DNA of 64,000 bases, taken from contig NZ_CYTO01000009.1 in NCBI RefSeq assembly GCF_001458335.1, positions 28,155 to 92,154 of the forward strand. Direction: 5' to 3'. Positions 15,846 through 23,452 of this stretch are shown piece after piece. The DNA is from Cognatishimia activa. GTDB lineage: Bacteria > Pseudomonadota > Alphaproteobacteria > Rhodobacterales > Rhodobacteraceae. Made by a program: the position numbers and the translations under genes. The notes below the pieces were generated by a model. It was not told where the DNA came from and did no database searches. It saw only the letters and a list, made by a program, of their open reading frames with translations. Position 1 is the first letter of the stretch, and every line of letters starts with the position of its first letter.

Positions 15846-16892
15846 TTAGAGGCTGAAATGGTTGCGAAGCTTCTCAGGAATTCTCGTTGTTGGCTTCCCA
15901 TATTCGATTCTGGTCTTCTGCCAATCTCCGTCCGGATCAAGATTAAGTCGATCCCGATTAAGAACTGAAAACAGACCTTCGCCAATTTTTGTTGGGGTAG
16001 CCCACTTAAGGGTGAGGCGATGCCCAAATTCGTTGACCGCACTGTCAGAACGGACAACTGCGACACCTGCGTGTTCCAAAACGATTTCTGGATTTCCTTC
16101 AGTTTGCAAACTCATAAAGGTTTCGCCATACGAGACTTTCAATTCACACAAAAAGCCATCCAGCAGATGGGAAAAGATGTTCTTACATGTATTCCACTTC
16201 GGAAATTCATTCGCATTGAATTGTAGTTTGCCACGCTGAAAAAGTTTAAAAATCAGTACGAGTAGTGTTTCGTTGATACTTTCCGAGTCGTGCGACAAAA
16301 AGCTTCTTCTTAAGTTTCCGTCAAGTTCATATCCGCCAGCTGGTAAAAACAATGGGTTATAAAAACTTCTGATTACTTCCGCTTCTTGCGGTCCGATTTT
16401 TCGTAGCACTTCGTTGTACGCCAAATAGCGAGCGTCAAATTTTGAGGAAGATTGGGACAGTAGCTGCGCCCACAACTCAAGAACATTGTCTTGCAGACTA
16501 TCTTCGCAGGAGGCACCTTCCAGCCAATTCGACAAGTATTTTGTCGAAACGGGCTCTAATTTGAGGCCTTCTGTCTTTCTAATTTCTTCAGCCCTTTTCA
16601 TCGCAATTGTTGCGGCTTCGGCACGTTGGATGCGAAATGAAGAAAGTTGGTCTTTAACCATGCCGAGAGGCTCTCCAACAACACCAATAGCGTCTGCAGC
16701 GTACTGGGCAATCTGCGAAACAGGGCCGAGGCCAGTTAGTTTAAGAGAAGTACCATTTCTTACGAATTCAAAGCTTGGCTGGTCTGTCAAATTTGCACCT
16801 AAGAATTTAGTTGAAGATAACTTTTTCAACCTCTTGTATGCTTGAGGAAAGGTCAAGCCCGGCACCGCCGGGCAGCGCCCGACCCTCCCCAC
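15846..16892 (-). CDS. DUF4393-like (Abi-alpha) protein, low GC, start uncertain
   Basis: A frame of up to 348 codons. The segment 'LEPVSTKYLSNWLEGASCEDSLQDNVLELWAQLLSQ' near residues 115-150 resembles the core of DUF4393, the Abi-alpha family linked to abortive infection, and the first part has the family's Gly-rich 'IAQYAADAIGVVGEPLG'. The gene is clearly lower in GC than its neighbours. The only start giving full length is a GTG inside a GC-rich hairpin block at 16857-16902; the first 13 codons are unlikely to be native, so the real start may be a TTG near 16846 or the 5' end may have been lost. Function in defence is inference. Confidence 0.55.
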   Translation of the reverse strand: MGRVGRCPAVPGLTFPQAYKRLKKLSSTKFLGANLTDQPSFEFVRNGTSLKLTGLGPVSQIAQYAADAIGVVGEPLGMVKDQLSSFRIQRAEAATIAMKRAEEIRKTEGLKLEPVSTKYLSNWLEGASCEDSLQDNVLELWAQLLSQSSSKFDARYLAYNEVLRKIGPQEAEVIRSFYNPLFLPAGGYELDGNLRRSFLSHDSESINETLLVLIFKLFQRGKLQFNANEFPKWNTCKNIFSHLLDGFLCELKVSYGETFMSLQTEGNPEIVLEHAGVAVVRSDSAVNEFGHRLTLKWATPTKIGEGLFSVLNRDRLNLDPDGDWQKTRIEYGKPTTRIPEKLRNHFSL

Positions 16893-16902
16893 GGGAGGGC
16901 GC
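16857..16902. repeat. Two adjacent GC-rich hairpins at the 5' edge of the DUF4393-like gene
   Basis: GCCCGGC-ACC-GCCGGGC at 16857-16873 and CCCTCCC-CAC-GGGAGGG (outer arms GCGCCC/GGGCGC) at 16875-16902. They lack the GTAG head of the REPs and mark an abrupt change from low to high GC, so they may be a second repeat family or a recombination junction. The remaining intergenic sequence to 17212 holds REPs and no gene. Confidence 0.5.
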
Positions 16903-17014
16903 TTCGCGCCGTCCCAGGGTCAGGCGCCGCCCTTTGTTGATAGGGTAGGGCTTTCAGCGGGAACTGGTTTTGGGTGCGCCGCCCTTTGTGGGGATGTCAT
17001 CCAAAACAAAATGC

Positions 17015-17076
17015 GTAGGCCGGGCTTTAGCCCGGCTTTGCGACGTTGGCGTGGTGCGTGCGAGCACGCACCCTAC
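17015..17076. repeat. Mixed REP pair (class 1 and class 3)
   Basis: REP 17015-17036 forward (GTAG, stem GCCGGGCT/AGCCCGGC with TT loop) faces REP 17053-17076 reverse (stem GGTGCGTGC/GCACGCACC then CTAC). The two members belong to different stem classes. Confidence 0.85.
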
Positions 17077-17097
17077 GGGCGGTTCACATTCAAAATT

Positions 17098-17169
17098 GTA
17101 GGGTGCGTGATTTCACGCACCGATGCGCCAAACAAATCCGGATGGGTGCCGGGCTGAAGCCCGGCCTAC
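17098..17169. repeat. Mixed REP pair (class 3 and class 1)
   Basis: REP 17098-17121 forward (GTAG, stem GGTGCGTGA/TCACGCACC) faces REP 17148-17169 reverse (GCCGGGCT/AGCCCGGC then CTAC). A decayed class 2 hairpin (GGTGGGGTTTTACCGCACC) follows at about 17186-17204. Confidence 0.85.
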
Positions 17170-17212
17170 GGTTGCGATGAGGGATGGTGGGGTTTTACCG
17201 CACCGCACCCCA

Positions 17213-17596
17213 TCACCCGCGGTTCACCGTGGTTTTGCCAAAAATCCACCGAAAGAACCGGCGGCCCCGCATTCCCATATAAGCCAGCCATGTGCGCAAT
17301 TTGTGGGCGTGCACGCTCAGCGCCGCTTCAAACCATTGGCTGTCCGCAAAAGCGCGGCGGTAGCCTTCTTCCAGCAGCCAGTCATGGATCAAAGCCGATT
17401 TCAGAAAGAACGGATCATCAGGATCAAACAGCCATGTGAGCCCCGGCGGCACCGAGCTTTCAAATTCGCGCCCCGGTGGGATCGTCAGGCTCCAGCCGCT
17501 TTGCTTTTTGCCGATGTCCCAGGTCATGGGTTTCACCGTAATCCAGCCGCGGTTGCCGCCCTTTTCGCACCATGAAATATCAGGAGGTTGGGTCAT
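17213..17596 (-). CDS. DUF1353 family protein
   Basis: A 127 aa protein whose core 'PPGLTWLFDPDD ... SALIHDWLLEEGYRRAFADSQWFEAAL' matches DUF1353. The family occurs in phages and in alphaproteobacterial chromosomes; its His-Asp pair suggests a hydrolase-like or metal site, but no function is established. GAGGACC 7 nt upstream supports the ATG at 17596. The C-terminus is basic (RGRRFFRWIFGK). It stands alone between REPs, so it may have come with a mobile stretch. Confidence 0.8.
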   Translation of the reverse strand: MTQPPDISWCEKGGNRGWITVKPMTWDIGKKQSGWSLTIPPGREFESSVPPGLTWLFDPDDPFFLKSALIHDWLLEEGYRRAFADSQWFEAALSVHAHKLRTWLAYMGMRGRRFFRWIFGKTTVNRG

Positions 17597-17681
17597 AATG
17601 AGGTCCTCTCGTGAAATTGGTTTTGATCAATCACGCAGAGGGTAGCCGAGCGGGGGCGGTTTTCAAAATTGGTGTGCGCTT

Positions 17682-17745
17682 GGTGGGGTGGAACCCCACC
17701 CTACGGCGCGGTTTTGATTTGCGTAGGGTGGGGTTTTACCCCACC
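17682..17745. repeat. Head-to-head REP pair (class 2) at the end of the MarR-GNAT gene
   Basis: REP 17682-17704 reverse (GGTGGGGT/ACCCCACC then CTAC) and 17723-17745 forward (GTAG, same stem). The pair points outward, unlike the other pairs. The right one overlaps the 3' end of the MarR-GNAT gene and supplies its last codons and its TAA stop (17736-17738). Confidence 0.88.
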
Positions 17746-18620
17746 GAAACGGCCTTCTCGAAAAACAAATCCGGGTAGGGGTCATCGTTAAAGCGCTCGA
17801 TCTGGGTCCAGCCGGTTTTGCGATAAAGCTGTTCCGCTTCGGGCAGCGCGGAGTTTGTGTCCAGTCGCAGAGTTTTGATGCCCAAGTCGTTCGCGGCGGT
17901 CTCGCACTCCGCGAGCAAACGCTGTGCCAATCCCAAACCCCGCGCGGAGGGGCTGACCCAGAGCCGTTTGATCTCGGCGACGTCCGTGCCAACGCCCTTC
18001 AGCCCACAACAGCCCAGCGGCAGCCCGTCGGACATGGCCACATAGAAAGCGCCCAGTGGGGGCATCATATTCGCCGCTTCCGGGTCGCGGGAGAGGGAGA
18101 CGTCAAAGCCGCGCTCAAACCGGGCTTCGAGTTCGTCATAGTAGCTTTGCAGGCAATAGAGGCTGTCGGTTGCGCGGGGATCCATTTCCTGGATGGTGAC
18201 CTTGTCGCGGCCAAAGGCGGTGGCGATCAGGTCCATTGCTTGGAGCAGATGGCCGGTGTGTGGGTGGCCTTCGAGCAGATCTGCAGCGTGGTGATCAGAG
18301 AGCGCGTCATAGGCGTCAAACTCGGCGCGGCCCTTATCCGTCAGGTCCGCATGGCGCTTGCGGGCGTCTTGGCTGTCAGTGCGGAAGGTGATCAGGCCTT
18401 CCGCTTCCAACCCCTTTAACATGCGGCTAAGGACCGCTTTGTCTAAGCCAAGTTGGGTGCGGATCACGGCGATGTCGCTGCCGTAATGGCCGATGGCGTG
18501 GATGACACGGGCGACACCGAGGGGACGGCCGCGACCCAGAAATGAGCTGTCCAAAACCCCCAACGCGGCGGTGACGGCGCGGTTAAAGCGCCTAATCCGT
18601 TGAATATCATGATCTTTCAT
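17736..18620 (-). CDS. MarR-type helix-turn-helix regulator fused to a GNAT acetyltransferase
   Basis: A 294 aa two-domain protein. Residues 1-140 are a MarR winged helix (RRFNRAVTAALGVLD ... LGLDKAVLSRMLKGLEAEGLITFRTDSQDARKR). Residues 150-294 are a GNAT domain with the acetyl-CoA loop near 'LWVSPSARGLGLAQRLL' and a final 'LYRKTGWTQIERF'. Such fusions are common in proteobacteria; the acetylated substrate is unknown. ATG at 18620 is chosen; no Shine-Dalgarno precedes it and the promoter places the transcript start at or next to this ATG, so the message may be leaderless. The C-terminal residues SVG and the stop come from a REP. Confidence 0.88.
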   Translation of the reverse strand: MKDHDIQRIRRFNRAVTAALGVLDSSFLGRGRPLGVARVIHAIGHYGSDIAVIRTQLGLDKAVLSRMLKGLEAEGLITFRTDSQDARKRHADLTDKGRAEFDAYDALSDHHAADLLEGHPHTGHLLQAMDLIATAFGRDKVTIQEMDPRATDSLYCLQSYYDELEARFERGFDVSLSRDPEAANMMPPLGAFYVAMSDGLPLGCCGLKGVGTDVAEIKRLWVSPSARGLGLAQRLLAECETAANDLGIKTLRLDTNSALPEAEQLYRKTGWTQIERFNDDPYPDLFFEKAVSVG

Positions 18621-18656
18621 ATTGTTGACATAAGTCAACCATATTGCACCTGTCAA
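18618..18656 (-). promoter_or_regulatory. Leaderless promoter and palindromic operator of the MarR-GNAT gene
   Basis: On the minus strand: TTGACA (18656-18651), 17-nt spacer, TTATGT (18633-18628), then CAACAAT and ATG at 18620. Transcription would start at about the ATG. A perfect palindrome GTTGAC-ATAA-GTCAAC (18624-18639) covers the -10 box, a good place for autorepression by the MarR domain. Confidence 0.6.
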
Positions 18657-18705
18657 GCGGGATTAGGGCTGGACAATTTTGGGCCGTACACTTTTATTGC
18701 CGCCC

Positions 18706-19341
18706 ATGGTGAGTGGGATCCGAAAACGCGTGACGTATCTAGAGCCGGGCATGACCGTTGGTCTGCTGGGGGGGTCGTTTGATCCGCCCCATGCGGGGCA
18801 TGTGCATATCACGCTGGAGGCGCTGAAACGGTTCAATCTGGATCGGGTGTGGTGGCTTGTGAGCCCGGGGAACCCGCTGAAAGAACGTGGTCCTGCGGCG
18901 ATTGCCAAGCGGATGCGCGCGGCCGAAGAGATCATGCAGCACCCCAAGGTCACGGTCAGCGACTTTGAGGCGCGCGCAGGCACACGCTACACCGCGGAAA
19001 CCATTGCGCGGTTGAAGCTGAACTATCCCGGTGTGCGGTTTGTCTGGCTGATGGGGGCCGATAATCTGGCGCAGTTTCATCTTTGGAAAGACTGGCGCGT
19101 TATTATGGACACGGTTCCCGTGGGCGTCTTGGCGCGACCCGGGGACCGGATGGCGGCACGCACTGGTAAGGCAGCGGATGTTTATCGCGACTATAAAATT
19201 CCGGGGCGGCACAGCCAGACATTGGCCAATCGTGCAGCACCCGCTTGGTGTTTCACCAATGTGCCCATGAGCAGCCTAAGCTCGACACAGTTGCGCGCGG
19301 CGGGCGCGTGGCCTGCGGCGGGTCGCTCGGAAACAAAGTAA
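18706..19341 (+). CDS. nadD: Nicotinate-nucleotide adenylyltransferase
   Basis: A 211 aa cytoplasmic enzyme that adenylates nicotinate mononucleotide in NAD synthesis. The nucleotidyltransferase motif [14 protein letters not shown] is at about residues 22-35, followed by '[11 protein letters not shown]', '[19 protein letters not shown]' and the C-terminal ISSTxxR-like '[10 protein letters not shown]'. ATG at 18706 is selected as the first Met; family members usually begin close to the motif, so the ATG near 18751 (MTVGLLGG) is an alternative. The overlap region upstream belongs to the divergent MarR-GNAT promoter. Confidence 0.95.
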   Translation: MVSGIRKRVTYLEPGMTVGLLGGSFDPPHAGHVHITLEALKRFNLDRVWWLVSPGNPLKERGPAAIAKRMRAAEEIMQHPKVTVSDFEARAGTRYTAETIARLKLNYPGVRFVWLMGADNLAQFHLWKDWRVIMDTVPVGVLARPGDRMAARTGKAADVYRDYKIPGRHSQTLANRAAPAWCFTNVPMSSLSSTQLRAAGAWPAAGRSETK

Positions 19342-19425
19342 ACACGCGATCATGATCGTTGAATTTTCGGTGACAAAGGGGGCTTGGCGCTTGCCAATCT
19401 GCGCCGGAATCGTACAGTCGCGGTT

Positions 19426-20916
19426 ATGTCAAAACGCCTTTCTCGACGCAGCCTTCTTGCTGGGCTGACCAGTTTGACCGCATTGCCGGTCTGGGCAAAT
19501 CCGCCGACAAGTTCTTTGCGACCAAAGTTGCGTCCATCGAGCTTTGCGAAAGATGCTTTGGCGACACCGCAAGATCTGATTGACGCGGCCAAGCTGCGGG
19601 GCAATGTGAGCTTTGCGGTTGCTGAATTGGGCACGGGGCGTTTGCTGGAAAGCGAAGGGGACACCACGGCGTTGCCCCCGGCCAGCGTGTCAAAGGCCGT
19701 CACCGCTCTTTATGCGTTAGACACTTTAGGTGCGGATCATCGCTTTGAAACGCGAGTTGTGGCCATGGGGCCGATTGAAGCGGGTGTTCTAAAAGGGGAC
19801 TTGGCGCTTGTTGGTGGAGCGGACCCGACCTTGAATACCGATGGCGTTGCCGCCCTAGCGAAGGCGCTTGCGCAGACAGGTTTGAAACGTGTCGAAGGAC
19901 GTTTCGTGGTTTACGGCGGAGCGCTTCCTTTTGTGGAAGCGATTGACCCGGGCCAGCCCCGCCATGTGGGGTATGCGACCGCCGTGTCTGGCATCTGTCT
20001 GAATTTCAACCGCGTCTATTTCGACTGGAAGCGGGTTGGAGATGGTTTTCAGACCTCGATGGAAGCGCGCAGCGAAAAGCATCGGCCAAAGGTCAGAGTG
20101 GCGCAGGTGACCCTAAGCCCGCGCAAATCTCCGGTGTTTGATTATGCCAATGTGAATGGGGTGGATCAGTGGTCCGTCTCTCGTGCTGCATTGAATAAGG
20201 AAGGTGGCCGTTGGCTGCCCATGCGCCAGCCTGAAGTCTATGCCGGCGAAGTGTTCCGCGCTTTGGCGTCGGCTCAGGGCGTGTCTATGCCCGCGCCTGA
20301 GAAGACCACCAGCCAACCGAAAGGCGCGGTATTGGCTTCGCAAAAGAGCGCGCCACTTGTCACCATACTGAAAGGCATGCTGCGCTACTCCACCAATATC
20401 ACCGCAGAGATGGTTGGCTTGTCAGCCACCAAAGCGCGCGGCACCTATCCCGCGTCCCTGCGCGCCTCAGGAAGGGCGATGGAGGTTTGGGCCAAAGAGG
20501 AACTGGGCATCACCGGTGCTAAGTTCGTGGATCACTCGGGCCTTGGGGACCGCTCGCGTATTCAGGCCAAGGAACTGGCCAAAGCGCTGGCGATTTTGAA
20601 CCAAAAGGCCCAAATCCACCCGATCTTGCGCGGCTTTACCATGCGCGATGACAACGGGCGGCCTATCAAAAACCATCCGGTTGCAGTGCAGGCAAAAACA
20701 GGCACCTTGAACTTTGTGTCAGGCTTGGCGGGTTACTTGCAAGCGCCGTCTGGCCAAGAGCTGGCCTTTGCAATCTTCGCTGCAGATACGGATACCCGTG
20801 CGAGTCTGAGCCGGGCACAGCGCGATCGACCCAAAGGCGCGCGCAGCTGGAATGCGCGGGCGAAGCGGCTTCAGCAAGCGCTGATTGAGCGTTGGGCGAC
20901 GTTGTTTGGTTCTTAG
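19426..20916 (+). CDS. dacB: D-alanyl-D-alanine carboxypeptidase/endopeptidase (PBP4, family S13)
   Basis: A 496 aa periplasmic penicillin-binding protein that trims or opens peptidoglycan cross-links. The N-terminus reads SKRLSRRSLLAGLTSL, a twin-arginine-like signal, with cleavage near ALPVWA. Active-site motifs are present in order: SxxK in 'PPASVSKAVTAL' near residue 88, SxN in 'YSTNITAEMV' near 325, KTG in 'VQAKTGTLNF' near 425. The long insert between the first two motifs is typical for DacB. ATG at 19426 is preferred over an upstream TTG since it directly precedes the signal. Confidence 0.94.
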   Translation: MSKRLSRRSLLAGLTSLTALPVWANPPTSSLRPKLRPSSFAKDALATPQDLIDAAKLRGNVSFAVAELGTGRLLESEGDTTALPPASVSKAVTALYALDTLGADHRFETRVVAMGPIEAGVLKGDLALVGGADPTLNTDGVAALAKALAQTGLKRVEGRFVVYGGALPFVEAIDPGQPRHVGYATAVSGICLNFNRVYFDWKRVGDGFQTSMEARSEKHRPKVRVAQVTLSPRKSPVFDYANVNGVDQWSVSRAALNKEGGRWLPMRQPEVYAGEVFRALASAQGVSMPAPEKTTSQPKGAVLASQKSAPLVTILKGMLRYSTNITAEMVGLSATKARGTYPASLRASGRAMEVWAKEELGITGAKFVDHSGLGDRSRIQAKELAKALAILNQKAQIHPILRGFTMRDDNGRPIKNHPVAVQAKTGTLNFVSGLAGYLQAPSGQELAFAIFAADTDTRASLSRAQRDRPKGARSWNARAKRLQQALIERWATLFGS

Positions 20917-21031
20917 ACCTTAGCGCTATTTTCCAAACGGGATGCGGCCTCCCTTAGGTCAACGCCCATATTCGGTCTTTTCATCCCTTCAATCCCTTGC
21001 TAAACGCCGTCCGTTCGGGGTGGTCCCGGAT

Positions 21032-21067
21032 ACCGGTCGCAGCCTACCCGGTTCGCTAAAACAAGGG
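21032..21067 (+). promoter_or_regulatory. preQ1-I riboswitch controlling queC
   Basis: The segment CCGGTCGCAGCCTACCCGG followed by CTAAAACAAGG matches the compact preQ1-I aptamer: stem CCGG/CCGG with the GTCGCAG loop, then an A-rich tail ending in AAGG that pairs back into the loop. It closely resembles the Thermoanaerobacter tengcongensis aptamer (as known from the literature). The AAGGG at 21063-21067 is also the Shine-Dalgarno of queC (8 nt before ATG 21076), so preQ1 binding would block translation. Confidence 0.85.
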
Positions 21068-21075
21068 TTCAAAAT

Positions 21076-21768
21076 ATGAAAACACTTGTCATCTGCTCCG
21101 GCGGATTGGACTCTGTCACGCTTGCCTACAAGGTCGCTCAGGAGCGCGAGCTTGTGGGGTTGATCTCGTTTGACTACGGGCAGCGTCATAAGAAAGAAAC
21201 GGACTTTGCCGCCAAAGCGGGCAAAGCCCTGGGCGTGCCCCATGATCTGATCGACATGCGCGCCATTGGCGGGTTTCTGTCAGGCTCTGCCCTGACCGAT
21301 GATCTGGATGTGCCCGATGGGCATTACGCCGAAGACAATATGAAAGTCACCGTGGTGCCAAACCGCAATGCGATCATGCTGGCGGTGGCCTTTGGAGTGG
21401 CGGCCGCAAAGGGCGCGCAATCGGTGGGCACCGCTGTGCATGGGGGGGATCACTTCATCTACCCCGACTGTCGCCCGGGCTTTATTAACGCTTTTCAGTC
21501 CATGCAGGACGCGGCGCTTGAAGGCTATGCGGATGTGCAGCTCTACACGCCCTTCGTGAATATCTCCAAAGCGGACATCGTCACCGAGGGCGCGCGCGCA
21601 GAGGTCCCGTTTGAAGACACATGGTCTTGTTACAAAGGCGGTGCGCTGCATTGCGGGCGCTGCGGAACTTGTGTGGAGAGGCTGGAAGCCTTTCATCTGG
21701 CGGGCGTTGAAGACCCCACAGAATACGAAGACCGCGACTATTGGAAAACCGTGGTGGGGAGCGTCTGA
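21076..21768 (+). CDS. queC: 7-cyano-7-deazaguanine (preQ0) synthase
   Basis: A 230 aa ATP-dependent enzyme that converts 7-carboxy-7-deazaguanine and ammonia to preQ0, third step of queuosine precursor synthesis. The PP-loop SGGLDSVT is at residues 9-16. The zinc-binding Cys cluster is C-terminal (CYKGGALHCGRCGTC). 'VPNRNAIMLAVA' and 'DCRPGFINAFQ' are also typical. First gene of the queC-D-E-F operon and directly behind the preQ1-I riboswitch. Its TGA overlaps the queD ATG by 1 nt. Confidence 0.98.
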   Translation: MKTLVICSGGLDSVTLAYKVAQERELVGLISFDYGQRHKKETDFAAKAGKALGVPHDLIDMRAIGGFLSGSALTDDLDVPDGHYAEDNMKVTVVPNRNAIMLAVAFGVAAAKGAQSVGTAVHGGDHFIYPDCRPGFINAFQSMQDAALEGYADVQLYTPFVNISKADIVTEGARAEVPFEDTWSCYKGGALHCGRCGTCVERLEAFHLAGVEDPTEYEDRDYWKTVVGSV

Positions 21769-22124
21769 TGTATCGCATCGCCAAAGAGTTCGCTTTCTCA
21801 GCCAGCCATAACCTCACCGACCTGCCTGAGGGCCATCCGTGCAAGCGGGTGCATGGGCACAATTACGTGGTTACTTTGGAGTTGGCCTCTGAAGAATTGG
21901 ACGACACGGGTTTCATTGTTGACGTCAAAGAGCTGAACGCGCTTCGGGATTGGATTGATGACACGCTGGATCACCGCCATCTCAACGAGGTGTTTGACCA
22001 TCCCAATGTCACAACCGAATGGCTGTGCAAGGTGATCTTTGATTGGTGCAAGGCACGCTGGTGCCAAACAAGTGCCGTGAAGATTCAAGAAACCCCGAAG
22101 ATCTGGGCGGAATACCGTCCCTGA
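21768..22124 (+). CDS. queD: 6-carboxy-5,6,7,8-tetrahydropterin synthase
   Basis: A 118 aa enzyme that converts dihydroneopterin triphosphate to 6-carboxytetrahydropterin in queuosine synthesis. Zinc ligands are in 'FSASHNL' and 'VHGHNY', the catalytic Cys lies in '[10 protein letters not shown]' near residue 24, and 'LDHRHLNE' and 'TTEW' follow. ATG at 21768 overlaps the queC stop (TGATG), and the queE ATG overlaps its own stop in the same way, so the three are translationally coupled. Confidence 0.97.
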   Translation: MYRIAKEFAFSASHNLTDLPEGHPCKRVHGHNYVVTLELASEELDDTGFIVDVKELNALRDWIDDTLDHRHLNEVFDHPNVTTEWLCKVIFDWCKARWCQTSAVKIQETPKIWAEYRP

Positions 22125-22837
22125 TGCTGCGGATTACCGAGATATTTGGCCCCACCATTCAGGGGGAAGGTGCGGTGATTGGTGCGCCCACGGTTTTTGT
22201 GCGCGCGGGCGGCTGTGATTATCGTTGTTCCTGGTGTGACAGTCTTCACGCAGTAGATACCGAACATCGCCACACATGGGCAAAAATGGACAGTGCGGAT
22301 GTCTTCGCAGAGGTGGAGCGCCTATCCGGCGGCACGCCGCTGACGGTGTCTTTGTCTGGCGGAAACCCGGCAATTCAGGACTTTAGCGATGTGATCGCTT
22401 TGGGCAAATCCAAAGGCTATGACTTCGCGCTGGAAACCCAAGGCTCCATTGCACGAGAGTGGTTCTCAGAACTTGCGCCGCTGATCCTATCGCCGAAACC
22501 TCCATCCTCTGGACATGTGGTGGATTGGGATAAGTTTGATGCCTGCGTGAAGGCGGCTGGCGAGGCCGAAACGGTCCTGAAAATCGTGATCTTTGATGAC
22601 ACGGATTACGCATGGGCCAAAGACGCCGCCGCGCGCTACCCGCAGCTGCCGCTTTACATCCAGCCAGGAAACCACACGCCGCCATCCGCCGATGAGGATG
22701 ATGCCGCCGTTGATATGGATGGCATCATGGATCGCTATGAATGGCTGATTGACAAAACCCTGGCTGACAAATGGTACAGCCCGAAAATCCTACCGCAGTT
22801 GCATGTCCTGATTTGGGGCAACAAACGCGGCGTTTGA
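22124..22837 (+). CDS. queE: 7-carboxy-7-deazaguanine synthase (radical SAM)
   Basis: A 237 aa radical SAM enzyme that contracts 6-carboxytetrahydropterin to 7-carboxy-7-deazaguanine. The FeS cluster motif CDYRCSWCD (CX3CX2C) is near residues 31-38, after the family's '[11 protein letters not shown]' start. '[12 protein letters not shown]' replaces the more usual TGGEP motif of the SAM-binding strand, a known variant. ATG at 22124 overlaps the queD stop. Length and end ([11 protein letters not shown]) agree with alphaproteobacterial QueE. Confidence 0.96.
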   Translation: MLRITEIFGPTIQGEGAVIGAPTVFVRAGGCDYRCSWCDSLHAVDTEHRHTWAKMDSADVFAEVERLSGGTPLTVSLSGGNPAIQDFSDVIALGKSKGYDFALETQGSIAREWFSELAPLILSPKPPSSGHVVDWDKFDACVKAAGEAETVLKIVIFDDTDYAWAKDAAARYPQLPLYIQPGNHTPPSADEDDAAVDMDGIMDRYEWLIDKTLADKWYSPKILPQLHVLIWGNKRGV

Positions 22838-22849
22838 ACGGAGACGAAA

Positions 22850-23317
22850 ATGTCTGACAAATCCATCTACGAGAACCTGACCCAGTTGGGAAGCCACACA
22901 GCTTTGCCGCAAACGCCGGAAGAAGCGGTGATGGAGCGGGTGCCAAATCCGCAAAAAGGGACTGATTATGCGGTGCGTTTTACAGCGCCGGAATTCACAT
23001 CCCTATGTCCGCTTACATCGGCACCTGATTTCGCCCATATCGTGATTGACTATGTGCCGGGTGATTGGCTGGTGGAAAGCAAATCCTTGAAACTGTTCCT
23101 AGGGTCATTCCGCAATCACGGGGCTTTTCATGAGGATTGTTCCGTCACCATCGGAAAGCGCATCGAGGAATTGCTAGAGCCAAAATGGCTCCGGGTCGGC
23201 GCTTACTGGTATCCACGTGGTGGTATCCCGATTGATGTCTTCTATCAAACTGGGCCAGAGCTGCCCAATGTTTGGATACCAGAGCAAGGCGTGCCCACAT
23301 ACCGCGGGCGCGGTTGA
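22850..23317 (+). CDS. queF: NADPH-dependent 7-cyano-7-deazaguanine reductase
   Basis: A 155 aa enzyme that reduces the nitrile of preQ0 to preQ1. It is the short, unimodular type. The thioimide-forming Cys is in '[13 protein letters not shown]' near residue 53 and the proton-donating Asp follows in the same block; the QueF NADPH motif is [16 protein letters not shown]. It ends the operon, so the cell can make preQ1, the ligand of the riboswitch ahead of queC. A short hairpin (GCATTTC/GAAATGC, 23336-23355) follows but has no T-run. Confidence 0.97.
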   Translation: MSDKSIYENLTQLGSHTALPQTPEEAVMERVPNPQKGTDYAVRFTAPEFTSLCPLTSAPDFAHIVIDYVPGDWLVESKSLKLFLGSFRNHGAFHEDCSVTIGKRIEELLEPKWLRVGAYWYPRGGIPIDVFYQTGPELPNVWIPEQGVPTYRGRG

Positions 23318-23452
23318 TCTTTGTGACAGGGGGCTGCATTTCATTTTCGAAATGCGCCTCGTTCTGTGTGTCGTTGAACGGTTACAAAATCTGTAATTTT
23401 TTGTCGCTTGGAGCTCGTAATGCCTACCGATGAACACATCGGAGGTCCCATT

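Noticed and set aside
23360-23400. Pho box upstream of the PhoX-like gene
   Set aside because: Only a weak partial match (CTGTGTGTCGTTGAA) without the second half-site. A TTACA/TGTAA repeat nearby is also too short to name.
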